Source: Enterococcus avium ATCC 14025 | Lineage (GTDB): Bacteria; Bacillota; Bacilli; Lactobacillales; Enterococcaceae | DNA length: 64,000 bases | Reading direction: 5' to 3' | NCBI RefSeq assembly: GCF_000406965.1 | Contig: NZ_KE136364.1 | Location: forward strand, 238,401 to 302,400 | Shown here: positions 46,665 through 55,803 of the stretch, piece by piece | Layout: each line of letters starts with the position of its first letter | Numbering within the stretch: position 1 is the first letter of the stretch | The notes under the pieces: generated by a model | Told to the model about the DNA's origin: nothing | The model's database searches: none | Seen by the model: the letters and a program-made list of their open reading frames with translations, nothing else | Made by a program: the position numbers and the translations under genes

Positions 46665-47246
46665 ATGGGGAAAATTAAGGTAACAGAAACAAATTTAACA
46701 GATGTAAAAATTATTGAACCAGCAGTTTTTGGCGATCACCGCGGCTTTTTCACTGAGAGTTTTTCAGTAGAAGACTTCAAAGCAGCTGGAATAGATTTTG
46801 ATTTTATTCAAGACAATCATTCACTTTCAACACAACCAGGTGTGCTGCGAGGCTTGCACTTTCAAAAGGGAAAATCAGCCCAAACGAAATTGATTCGCGT
46901 TGTGACGGGAGCAGTTCTCGATGTCATCGTGGATATCCGTAAAGGAAGTCCAACTTATGGGAAATGGGAAGGTTATATTCTTTCTGAGCATAATCATCGT
47001 CAATTGTTAGTTCCTCGAGGATATGCTCACGGATTTGTTACATTGACCCCAAATGTCAATTTCATGTACAAGTGTGATAATTATTACGATGCAGAGGCAG
47101 ATGGTGGTATTTCATTTGCAGATCCAGATTTAGCGATTGATTGGCCGATTGATATCGAAAAAGCCATCACATCAGAAAAAGATGCAAAACAACCAACCTT
47201 GAAAGAATTTGAAGCTGAAAATCCTTTCGTTTATGGTGAAATTTAA
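46665..47246 (+). CDS. rmlC: dTDP-4-dehydrorhamnose 3,5-epimerase
   Basis: Epimerase of the dTDP-rhamnose pathway (193 aa, cupin fold). The N-terminal block DVKIIEPAVFGDHRGFFTESFSV and the catalytic region QDNHSLSTQPGVLRGLHFQKGKSAQTKLIRVV (His and Lys) are present, followed by AVLDVIVDIRKGSPTYGKW and LLVPRGYAHGFVTL. An upstream in-frame extension reaches back into rmlA at 46539; the ATG at 46665 with GAGGAATAAGC before it gives the standard start. Confidence 0.96.
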   Translation: MGKIKVTETNLTDVKIIEPAVFGDHRGFFTESFSVEDFKAAGIDFDFIQDNHSLSTQPGVLRGLHFQKGKSAQTKLIRVVTGAVLDVIVDIRKGSPTYGKWEGYILSEHNHRQLLVPRGYAHGFVTLTPNVNFMYKCDNYYDAEADGGISFADPDLAIDWPIDIEKAITSEKDAKQPTLKEFEAENPFVYGEI

Positions 47247-47257
47247 GGGGTAGATAA

Positions 47258-48289
<1,032 letters not shown>

Positions 48290-48303
48290 TACTAATTGAA
48301 TCT

Positions 48304-48327
48304 GGCAGGGGTAACCTGCCTTTTTTT
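48304..48327 (+). terminator. Terminator-like hairpin between rmlB and rmlD
   Basis: GGCAGG/CCTGCC stem (48304-48309 with 48315-48320) directly followed by T7. It lies inside an otherwise continuous rml operon and may attenuate transcription of rmlD and the later epa genes. Confidence 0.75.
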
Positions 48328-48347
48328 GAGAAAAGGAGTCGATAGAA

Positions 48348-49193
48348 ATGATCTTAATTACAGGTGGACACGGACAATTAGGAACAGAGTTACGTCATTT
48401 ATTAGATGAAAAAAAGCTTGAGTATCTTTCAACAGATGCTGATCAGCTTGATATTACCGATAAAGAGGGTACGTACAAGTTCATTACAGATATGAAACCA
48501 GAAATTATCTATCATTGTGCTGCTTACACTGCTGTTGATAAGGCGGAGGACGAAGGAAAAGAGTTAGATGAAAAAATCAACGTGGAAGGCACACGGAACG
48601 TTGCTGAAGCAGCAAAAGCTGCCGGAGCAACATTAATTTATATTAGTACGGATTACGTCTTTGATGGTAAGAAAAAAGAAGGTATGTATCAAGTAGACGA
48701 TACGACAAACCCATTAAGCGAATATGGCCGAACGAAACTATTGGGCGAAAAAGCTGTACAAGAAACGATGGATGACTATTATATCATCCGTACTTCATGG
48801 GTATTTGGCATCTATGGTCATAACTTTATTTATACCATGCAGAAATTAGCTAAAACGCATGATCGTTTGACGGTTGTAAATGATCAATTCGGCCGACCAA
48901 CTTGGACACGGACATTAGCAGAATTTATGGTATTCGTCATTGAAAAGAAAGCACCATTCGGCATTTATCATTTATCGAATGAAAACAGCTGTTCATGGTA
49001 TGAGTTCGCAAAAGAAATTTTGAAAGATACAGATGTAGAAGTAGCACCGGTGACTTCTGAGGAGTATCCGCAAAAAGCCACTCGTCCGCAATATTCAATC
49101 ATGGACTTAAGTAAAGCCAAAGGATTAGGTTTTGAAATACCTACGTGGCAAGAAGCATTGAATAGTTTCCTTGAATTAGAAGCAAAACAATAA
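48348..49193 (+). CDS. rmlD: dTDP-4-dehydrorhamnose reductase
   Basis: Final NAD(P)H-dependent reductase making dTDP-L-rhamnose (281 aa). The Rossmann motif is ILITGGHGQLGTELRHLL. The catalytic Tyr/Lys region has YISTDYVFDGKKKEGMYQ and NPLSEYGRTKLLGEKA, and RTSWVFGIYGHNF, QFGRPTWTRTLAEF and RPQYSIMDLSKAKGL also match. The RBS AAAGGAG lies upstream. With rmlA, rmlC and rmlB it completes the pathway. Confidence 0.96.
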   Translation: MILITGGHGQLGTELRHLLDEKKLEYLSTDADQLDITDKEGTYKFITDMKPEIIYHCAAYTAVDKAEDEGKELDEKINVEGTRNVAEAAKAAGATLIYISTDYVFDGKKKEGMYQVDDTTNPLSEYGRTKLLGEKAVQETMDDYYIIRTSWVFGIYGHNFIYTMQKLAKTHDRLTVVNDQFGRPTWTRTLAEFMVFVIEKKAPFGIYHLSNENSCSWYEFAKEILKDTDVEVAPVTSEEYPQKATRPQYSIMDLSKAKGLGFEIPTWQEALNSFLELEAKQ

Positions 49194-49216
49194 GAAAGAA
49201 GCTAGAGGTGAGAGAT

Positions 49217-50074
49217 TTGTTTGAAGTAGTGGTGGTTCTTTATAATATGACGTTTTCTGAGTCGCCGACGATCATAAGCTTAAACCAACTTCTTGCCTCT
49301 GGAGCTTTTCCAGAAATTCGAAAAATTTTGATTTTTGATAACAGTGAGCAGGGGACAGAACCAGTAGAATTAGAAGGGCGTTTCATTTATTATCACAGTA
49401 AAAAAAATGTTGGATTGGCTCAGGCTTATAATTACGCTTTGGACCAAAGCAATGATGACACAGAATGGCTGATGACCTTAGATCAAGATACAAAGCTAAC
49501 GAAAGAATACTTAAGTGAACTAATTAGTACATCTTCAGAATTGTCAGAAACTGTCGCAGCCGTGGCTCCGATAGTAACAGACAATGAACGACAAATTTCT
49601 CCTGTACGTAGCGATACTTTGCGTCCATTACATACAGAATTACCTAAAAAAAATCGTGTATATTCTAAGGATATTATGGTGATTAATTCAGGAACGGCAA
49701 TAAGAACGATTTTTTTACGAGAATTGGGCGGGTACAATATTCATTTTCCATTAGACTACTTGGATCATTGGCTTTGCTGGCGTATCTTTAACGAACATCA
49801 ACAAATCTATATTCTTTCAAATAAACTAGAACATCAATTATCAGTGTTAGACTATAAAAATCATATGAATCTTTCTCGTTATCTAGCAATCATTCAAGCT
49901 GAAAAATGCTATTATTATTTATATAACAAACAATTGCTTCCTCAATATCGAAGGCAGTTATTACTTCGAGGATGTAAACAGATTTTAACAGGAAGATTTA
50001 ACTATGGAAAATTGACATTCGAATTTTTAATTTCAGGAGGAAAAAATGGAAACACGGGCAGAAAAGCGGACTAG
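49217..50074 (+). CDS. EpaI-like GT2 glycosyltransferase
   Basis: 285-residue GT2 of the rhamnosyltransferase type. It has FEVVVVLYNMTFSESPTI at the N-terminus, FDNSEQGTE, NVGLAQAYNYALDQS, the metal site LMTLDQDTKLTKEYL and YNIHFPLDYLDHWLCWRIF. The frame starts with a GTG at 49208, but that lies inside the RBS (AGAGGTGAG). The TTG at 49217 has 8 nt spacing and is preferred. The next gene overlaps by 29 bp. Its position after rmlD corresponds to epaI. Acceptor and donor sugars are not known. Confidence 0.85.
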   Translation: MFEVVVVLYNMTFSESPTIISLNQLLASGAFPEIRKILIFDNSEQGTEPVELEGRFIYYHSKKNVGLAQAYNYALDQSNDDTEWLMTLDQDTKLTKEYLSELISTSSELSETVAAVAPIVTDNERQISPVRSDTLRPLHTELPKKNRVYSKDIMVINSGTAIRTIFLRELGGYNIHFPLDYLDHWLCWRIFNEHQQIYILSNKLEHQLSVLDYKNHMNLSRYLAIIQAEKCYYYLYNKQLLPQYRRQLLLRGCKQILTGRFNYGKLTFEFLISGGKNGNTGRKAD

Positions 50075-52136
50075 GGAAGTGCCATATGAGAAGACGAATC
50101 CTTTTGAATGGATTATTGATCAAATCATTCGCTTTAGATACATAATAGGCATACTTTTTCTTATTTTAATCGTCGTACTAAACTTAAATGGGAGTTCGAT
50201 AGGTTCTTGGGATAAAATTGTTTCTGAACGTAGTGACGACAAGAAGTCTGATGTCATTTTTGGTGAAAATAGAGCTGTTCGTTCGGATGAATGGATGGTT
50301 CAAACGCCTTTTTATTTCTCACAAGCTGAAAGTGATTATCCAGTCGTAAACAAGCAGTATGGCAAAGAAGGCCAAAACATGATTCTTGCTTACAACTCGC
50401 CTGTTAAGGATATAACTGTGATAGGAAAACCATTCAATTGGGGATTTCTTTTTTTGGGGAAAGAACGAGGACTCTCCTTTTATTGGGGATTTAAAATTAT
50501 CGGGATGCTTCTATTGAGTTTCGAATTGGTCATGATCCTAACCAAACGTAATAAGTACTTGTCATTGTTGGGGGCATTCTGGATCACTTTTTCTCCCTCA
50601 ATTCAATGGTGGTTTATGCAGCATGTAGGAGATTTAATATTTTTTACGTTGGCGATTATGGTAGCAAGTTATTATTTTATTGCTAAGCACGACAACAAAA
50701 TCTTGCGTCTACTTATGATGAGCTTAATTGTGATTAATGGCATCGGTTTTGTCTTAGTATTGTATCCTGCCCACCAAGTGCCATTGGCGTATCTAATTCT
50801 ATTTTGGTTGTTCGGCACATTGATTCATTTCCGAAAAAAAATAGTACTAGATATTTGGGATTTACCGATTATTATTGGTGGTCTTGGACTAATCGTATTT
50901 ATTCTTTTACATTTTTATAATACATCAAAGGATGCTATCGATGCGACGATGAACACTATTTATCCAGGCCATCGTGAAGCTGAAGGCGGGGGCCGTCCAT
51001 TATCAGATTATTTTCTGTTTTTGACAAATTGGAAAATCCCATTTGAAGACTTCGATTTTTATGGGACAAACAACGGGGAAGTCGCATCATATTTCAATTT
51101 ATTTCCTCTGACAGTATTGCTATCACCATTTGTTTTCTTTTCTAAACGAGGCAAGGAAGAAAAATATTTGGGAGTAATTTTAGGGTTGTTTTGTTGTTTC
51201 GTTTTTGGTTGGACCTATTTCGGCTATAGTCATGGCATCGCAAAAACTTTGATGTTGACTTATGTGACAAGTACACGTGGTTTAGTAACTTTAGGTTTTG
51301 GCTCGGTATTATTAAGTTTATGGATGATAAATTTCTTATGGGAATATGTAAAAGTTTCTTGGTGGATAAAATTAATAATATTTGGTCTTGTTATGATACA
51401 GGCTTCTCATTCTGTCATTTCCTCAGTAATGGGGTTGTATTTTAATAATTTTGAAATTTTTATGACACTTGTGGTGTTCGCTTTACTTCTTTTCTGCGTG
51501 CTATTCAAATTGAAAAAAGTGTTTATCTTGGGGATGACTGTGATTGTTTTAGTCTCAGGAATTTTTGTTAATCCAGTCGTACGTGGAACTGGAGCGATTG
51601 ATAAGAAGACATTGGCCGAAGAAATCGTTAAAATTAAAAAGAAAGACCCCGATGCATTATGGCTTTCAGAGGGGGATTTGTATAATTTTACTCCAGCATT
51701 AGGTGTGAAGACGATTAATTCTGTACGTTTTTATCCAGATATGAAGTTATGGCATGAGATTGATCCAAAAGGTAAGAATGAGAAAATCTACAACCGTTAT
51801 GCGCATACACGTGCGTTTGCTGTATCGGAAGCAACAAGATTCCACTTGGATCGACCTGATAATTTTACGGTTTATCTCAATTTTACAGATTGTAAAAAAC
51901 TAGGATTTAAATATGTAATTAGTAAACGTCCGATGGAGGACTATAACTCATTAAACTATGCACAATTTGAACGCATTTATGGTCCGGATAAAGACAAGTG
52001 GTCAATTTATAAGTTGAGCTTTACTTCAGATGAAGAACAGGTACAACCTGAAGATGAGATTGATCCAGTTGGTGGAACGGAGAACTATCAGGAAATTCCA
52101 CAGCCGGCGCCAAGCTATGGTGAGTATATTAATTAA
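50046..52136 (+). CDS. Large polytopic membrane protein, EpaJ-like (putative GT-C enzyme)
   Basis: 696-residue protein with about 12 hydrophobic helices (first at about 32-50) and a soluble C-terminal part of about 170 residues. A large loop after TM1 carries the charged stretch GENRAVRSDEWMVQTPFYFSQAESDYP, reminiscent of the Asp/Glu loop of lipid-sugar-dependent GT-C transferases. I infer that it adds a side-chain sugar outside the membrane from an undecaprenyl-linked donor. The RBS GGAGG is strong and the gene overlaps the preceding GT2 gene. Its position matches epaJ. Function is unproven. Confidence 0.7.
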   Translation: METRAEKRTREVPYEKTNPFEWIIDQIIRFRYIIGILFLILIVVLNLNGSSIGSWDKIVSERSDDKKSDVIFGENRAVRSDEWMVQTPFYFSQAESDYPVVNKQYGKEGQNMILAYNSPVKDITVIGKPFNWGFLFLGKERGLSFYWGFKIIGMLLLSFELVMILTKRNKYLSLLGAFWITFSPSIQWWFMQHVGDLIFFTLAIMVASYYFIAKHDNKILRLLMMSLIVINGIGFVLVLYPAHQVPLAYLILFWLFGTLIHFRKKIVLDIWDLPIIIGGLGLIVFILLHFYNTSKDAIDATMNTIYPGHREAEGGGRPLSDYFLFLTNWKIPFEDFDFYGTNNGEVASYFNLFPLTVLLSPFVFFSKRGKEEKYLGVILGLFCCFVFGWTYFGYSHGIAKTLMLTYVTSTRGLVTLGFGSVLLSLWMINFLWEYVKVSWWIKLIIFGLVMIQASHSVISSVMGLYFNNFEIFMTLVVFALLLFCVLFKLKKVFILGMTVIVLVSGIFVNPVVRGTGAIDKKTLAEEIVKIKKKDPDALWLSEGDLYNFTPALGVKTINSVRFYPDMKLWHEIDPKGKNEKIYNRYAHTRAFAVSEATRFHLDRPDNFTVYLNFTDCKKLGFKYVISKRPMEDYNSLNYAQFERIYGPDKDKWSIYKLSFTSDEEQVQPEDEIDPVGGTENYQEIPQPAPSYGEYIN

Positions 52137-52219
52137 AAATACTTTTTCCTAAAATAAAGAGTTTAGCCATATCTAATTGCTAGTGTTGCTTATATAAATA
52201 GAAAGGCGGTGGACTTAAT

Positions 52220-53329
52220 ATGAGTTATTGGCTTTTTTTGAGTGTGGGAGGATTAACCGTAATTTTCAGAAGAAATAAAATAGTTTGCTCCATACTTGTC
52301 TTTCTTTTCTGGATTGCGATGACCTTCAACACGGCAATCGCAGACCGTGGTCAATACCAAAATTTTTATAATGATCCTATAGCTGCAAAAGAAGAGTGGG
52401 GATATACCCATCTCCAACTCGTGGCAAAAGCAATGGGGCTGTCCTTCCAAGTTTTTTTTGCCATAGTGATTGGTTTGGCATTATTGTTGATGGTTTATTC
52501 AGTTTTTAAAGCATCTCTCAATCCTGGGTGGACACTTGTTTTCTATCTAATTTTTCCATTTACTATGGATGCTGCGCAAATAAGAAGTTTCATCGCAGCA
52601 GCATTCATCACTGTGGGTTTGACAGTTTTAGCTCAAGATCGTAGTTGGTTGAGTATAGCAAAATATTTAGCTCTTGTTACTGGAGGAGTCATGTTTCACT
52701 ATTCTGCAATTTTCTTCTATTTTGTTGCAATCGTTTATTTTGTGCCGCCGTTCATTTTATATCTTATTACGACTTCTGTCTCTTTATTAGTTGCATCTAA
52801 TTTAAGTGGCGTAATGAAGATAGTAGGACGTTTGCTGCCATTTATCGATTATAAGATTAACCGATACTACGATGCTAAGTTTATGACCTCTCCAGAAGAA
52901 GTACGAGGGTATATGATTTATTTAATCATGTTATCCCTGTTAGCAGGAATTGCTTGGTGTATGATTCGTTACAGCTTAAAAAGTCCATCAGAAAGATTTT
53001 TTGCAAGTAAGCAAAATTTGAAAAAGATAAATAACTATTATTACAATCATGCAACTTTAATTATTAGGGTTAATGCACTGTTAATGACAGTAATACCTTT
53101 GATTACTATATCTGTAAGTTTTGATCGCTTGATACGCGCTTGCTTGCTATCTAATTACATTCTTTTTGCAAATGCTCTTAGTTCTAAAGTAAATTGGGGA
53201 ATACGACTAGTGTTTTCACTCGTGTGTTTAGCCTTTGTTGGTTACTACTGTAATTTTTATATTTTTTCTCGTTTTCCCGAGGTGGTTTTCCGTTCAGTAT
53301 TCGAGCAAAACTTAATCTTGCCCAAATAA
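52220..53329 (+). CDS. EpsG-like polytopic membrane protein (Wzy-type)
   Basis: 369-residue membrane protein with about nine TM helices. It has the EpsG-like pattern: NTAIADRGQYQNFYNDP after the second helix, ALLLMVYSVFKASLNPGW, and DAAQIRSFIAAAFITVGL with the conserved Arg, then GVMFHYSAIFFYFVA with an invariant-type His. EpsG/Wzy proteins polymerise or transfer polysaccharide repeat units outside the membrane. In this ABC-exported system a polymerase is not strictly required, so its job may be linking or decorating the chain. It has an RBS (AAAGGCGG) and is followed by a terminator. Confidence 0.72.
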   Translation: MSYWLFLSVGGLTVIFRRNKIVCSILVFLFWIAMTFNTAIADRGQYQNFYNDPIAAKEEWGYTHLQLVAKAMGLSFQVFFAIVIGLALLLMVYSVFKASLNPGWTLVFYLIFPFTMDAAQIRSFIAAAFITVGLTVLAQDRSWLSIAKYLALVTGGVMFHYSAIFFYFVAIVYFVPPFILYLITTSVSLLVASNLSGVMKIVGRLLPFIDYKINRYYDAKFMTSPEEVRGYMIYLIMLSLLAGIAWCMIRYSLKSPSERFFASKQNLKKINNYYYNHATLIIRVNALLMTVIPLITISVSFDRLIRACLLSNYILFANALSSKVNWGIRLVFSLVCLAFVGYYCNFYIFSRFPEVVFRSVFEQNLILPK

Positions 53330-53394
53330 CTAGTTAGCTATAGTTATTATTAGGAGAGCTGACACAAATTCTTTTAAACGAATAACAGCCGAGT

Positions 53395-53441
53395 GACTGT
53401 AGACAAAGTCCATTTTATGGATGATGACTACAGTCTTTTCT
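53395..53441 (+). terminator. Terminator ending the first part of the Epa locus
   Basis: GACTGTAG/CTACAGTC stem (53395-53402 with 53428-53435), an inner TCCAT/ATGGA stem, then TTTTCTTTT. The rest of the 425-bp gap to 53690 is A/T-rich and shows no ORF or repeat that I can support. Confidence 0.8.
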
Positions 53442-53683
53442 TTTAATGCTTCTAAAACTGCTAAGCTCTTTTATTCAATAAAATTTTAGAACTTGTTTTA
53501 ATTTTCCTTTTGGTTGGCATCTTTTTATTGATTAATTAATAGTCTAGATGACTATTTGTTAAATGGAAATCGTAAAGTAATATAGATACAATTCAAAAAT
53601 AAAAAGAGATTGAATGTGAGATAAATAGTATATGACGCTAGATTGAGCGCCACATTGAAATAGCGAAGCTTTTCTTAATAACC

Positions 53684-53712
53684 TTGCTTTTACATATATC
53701 TTTCTGTAGAAT
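53684..53712 (+). promoter_or_regulatory. Promoter of the export/assembly unit of the Epa locus
   Basis: TTGCTT (53684-53689), 17-bp spacer, TAGAAT (53707-53712), 57 bp before the epaL-type ATG. With the terminator at 53395 it marks a second transcription unit. Confidence 0.65.
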
Positions 53713-53769
53713 AATAACGTTAATCAACTATAGAAGTAATAAATAAAGCGTTAGATGAGAGGAAAGAAA

Positions 53770-54582
53770 ATGTTCAAAGACTTACTTGGTTTTTTTAAAG
53801 AGATTATCCAGAATCGTACATTACTAAAGCAATTCTCTATAAATGATTTCAAGGCCCGCTATGCCGGGTCAGCTTTAGGAATTTTTTGGGCTTTTGCGAA
53901 TCCATTAGTGATGGTAGTGACCTACTGGTTTGTGTTCGGTGTTGGATTCAAAGCAGCCATGACAGATGGTAAATATCCATTTATTGTTTTTCTATTGACT
54001 GGTTTAGTACCATGGATGTATTTTTCAGAGGTATTAGGTTCAGCTACAAATGTTTTTCGTGAATACAGCTATTTAGTGAAAAAAGTTGTTTTTAACATTC
54101 GAATTTTACCATCTGTTAAATTATTTTCTGCTATGTATATGCATGTATTTTTCATTATTATTGCACTTGTTGTAGGACTCTTTAATCAGGTGGTACCAGA
54201 TTTGCATATTTTGCAGATGTTCTACTATCTTTTTGCGATGATGATGTTTTTAACAGGATTGACTTGGATTACGTCATCAATCCAGCCTTTTTTCCCAGAT
54301 ATTAACCAATTTATTGGTGTTATTATGCAAGCGCTAATGTGGGGAACGCCAGTATTGTGGAGCATCAATCAATTTGCGGCGCACCCAACGATTCAGTTTA
54401 TTTTGAAATTCAATCCCATGTTTTATGTTGTCCAAGGCTATCGGGACGCATTTTTTGGTGAGCAGTGGTTCTGGGAAAAGCCGATGTTATCAATCTATTT
54501 CTGGGCTGTTACTTTGATTTTACTAGTAATCGGCAGTATCGTCTTCAAACGCTTAAAACCACATTTTTCTGATGTTTTATAA
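53770..54582 (+). CDS. epaL: ABC-2 type polysaccharide export permease (EpaL-like)
   Basis: 270-residue ABC-2 permease with six TM helices, of the TagG/RgpC/Wzm type. The N-terminal amphipathic block LLKQFSINDFKARYAGSALGIFWAFANPLVMVVTYWFVFG is characteristic. The C-terminal part contains GTPVLWSINQF and NPMFYVVQGYRDAFFGEQWFWEKP. It pairs with the ATPase downstream to export the lipid-linked rhamnopolysaccharide. The ATG at 53755 is part of the upstream purine RBS (AGAGGAAAG); the ATG at 53770 is preferred. Confidence 0.93.
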   Translation: MFKDLLGFFKEIIQNRTLLKQFSINDFKARYAGSALGIFWAFANPLVMVVTYWFVFGVGFKAAMTDGKYPFIVFLLTGLVPWMYFSEVLGSATNVFREYSYLVKKVVFNIRILPSVKLFSAMYMHVFFIIIALVVGLFNQVVPDLHILQMFYYLFAMMMFLTGLTWITSSIQPFFPDINQFIGVIMQALMWGTPVLWSINQFAAHPTIQFILKFNPMFYVVQGYRDAFFGEQWFWEKPMLSIYFWAVTLILLVIGSIVFKRLKPHFSDVL

Positions 54583-54596
54583 GGAGATAAATCTAA

Positions 54597-55802
54597 ATGA
54601 CTGAAACTGTAATTGAGATAAACCATTTAACTAAAAAATATGATATGTACAAAAAGCCATCTGATCGTCTGAAGGAAGCCTTGAGTCCAACAAGAAAAAC
54701 ATACCATGAAGTTTTTTATGCTTTAAATGATGTGAATGTTAAAGTAGAAAAAGGCGAGATGATTGGTTTTATTGGTGAAAATGGTTCGGGAAAATCAACG
54801 ATTTTAAAAATCATTACGGGTGTACTAACACCTTCTGAAGGTGAAGTAAAGATTGAGGGAAATATTGCAGCGCTTTTGGAGCTGGGTTCAGGCTTTAATC
54901 CAGAATACAGCGGTTATGAAAACATTTTTCTTAATGGGATGGTATTAGGTTATTCTCGTGAAGAGATGGCTGAAAAGGTGGATGACATCATCAATTTCGC
55001 TGATATTGGGGATCACTTGTATCAACCTGTTAAAACATATTCGAGTGGAATGTTCGTCCGCCTTGCTTTTGCAGTGGCAATCAATGTCGATCCAGATATT
55101 TTGATCGTGGATGAAGCCTTAGCCGTTGGTGATTTAGAATTTCAATTAAAATGTATGGAAAAATTCACTGAGCTACGAAATGCTGGCAAAACAATTCTTT
55201 TTGTTTCGCATGATGTAAACGCAGTTCGCCGTTTTTGTGATCGAGTGTATTGGCTGAAAAACGGTGTCGTAGAAGCTGAAGGCGAGACGATGGAAATCAC
55301 TGAAACATATGAAAACTTTTTGAAAAAGAAATCTTTAAAAACAGTTGATCGTGAAAACTCGTCATCTGAAGATTTTTCTGCTTATGATATCGTGGAAGTG
55401 AAATCAGCTGAATTATTAGATGGAAATCTGCAACCTTTAGAAATCGTTGAACAAGATAGTAAGGTAGTTATAAAGGTAATATATAATGTGAAGGACGATT
55501 CTATAAAGAAACCTGTTTTAGGTGTGGCTATCCGAACTGTAGATAATAATTACGTGTGCGGATTGAATACATTATTGGATGAAGAATCAATTCCTTGGAA
55601 AAAGGGAGAGAATGTCTTCTATTTAGAATACGAAAAGATGGCACTTTTAGGCGGCGAATATTATTTTGATGTAGCCCTTTTTGAAGAAAATGCGACCGTG
55701 CCATTGGTTTATAAAACAAGGTATTTAACCATGTTTATTTCTGGTAAATATGTTGGTGAAGGCATCGTTGTCTTGGATCATAAGTGGAAGGATACGATTT
55801 AA
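54597..55802 (+). CDS. epaM: ABC polysaccharide export ATPase (EpaM-like, Wzt/TagH/RgpD type)
   Basis: 401-residue ATPase. The nucleotide-binding domain (about 1-240) has Walker A GENGSGKSTILK, signature TYSSGMFVRLAFAVA, Walker B DILIVDEALAVGD and H-loop LFVSHDVNAV. The C-terminal extension of about 150 residues (beta-rich, from about 255) resembles the Wzt carbohydrate-binding domain that recognises the finished chain. This suggests that export depends on a terminal modification, and the next gene carries a methyltransferase domain. The next start lies immediately after its stop. Confidence 0.93.
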   Translation: MTETVIEINHLTKKYDMYKKPSDRLKEALSPTRKTYHEVFYALNDVNVKVEKGEMIGFIGENGSGKSTILKIITGVLTPSEGEVKIEGNIAALLELGSGFNPEYSGYENIFLNGMVLGYSREEMAEKVDDIINFADIGDHLYQPVKTYSSGMFVRLAFAVAINVDPDILIVDEALAVGDLEFQLKCMEKFTELRNAGKTILFVSHDVNAVRRFCDRVYWLKNGVVEAEGETMEITETYENFLKKKSLKTVDRENSSSEDFSAYDIVEVKSAELLDGNLQPLEIVEQDSKVVIKVIYNVKDDSIKKPVLGVAIRTVDNNYVCGLNTLLDEESIPWKKGENVFYLEYEKMALLGGEYYFDVALFEENATVPLVYKTRYLTMFISGKYVGEGIVVLDHKWKDTI

Positions 55803-55803
55803 A

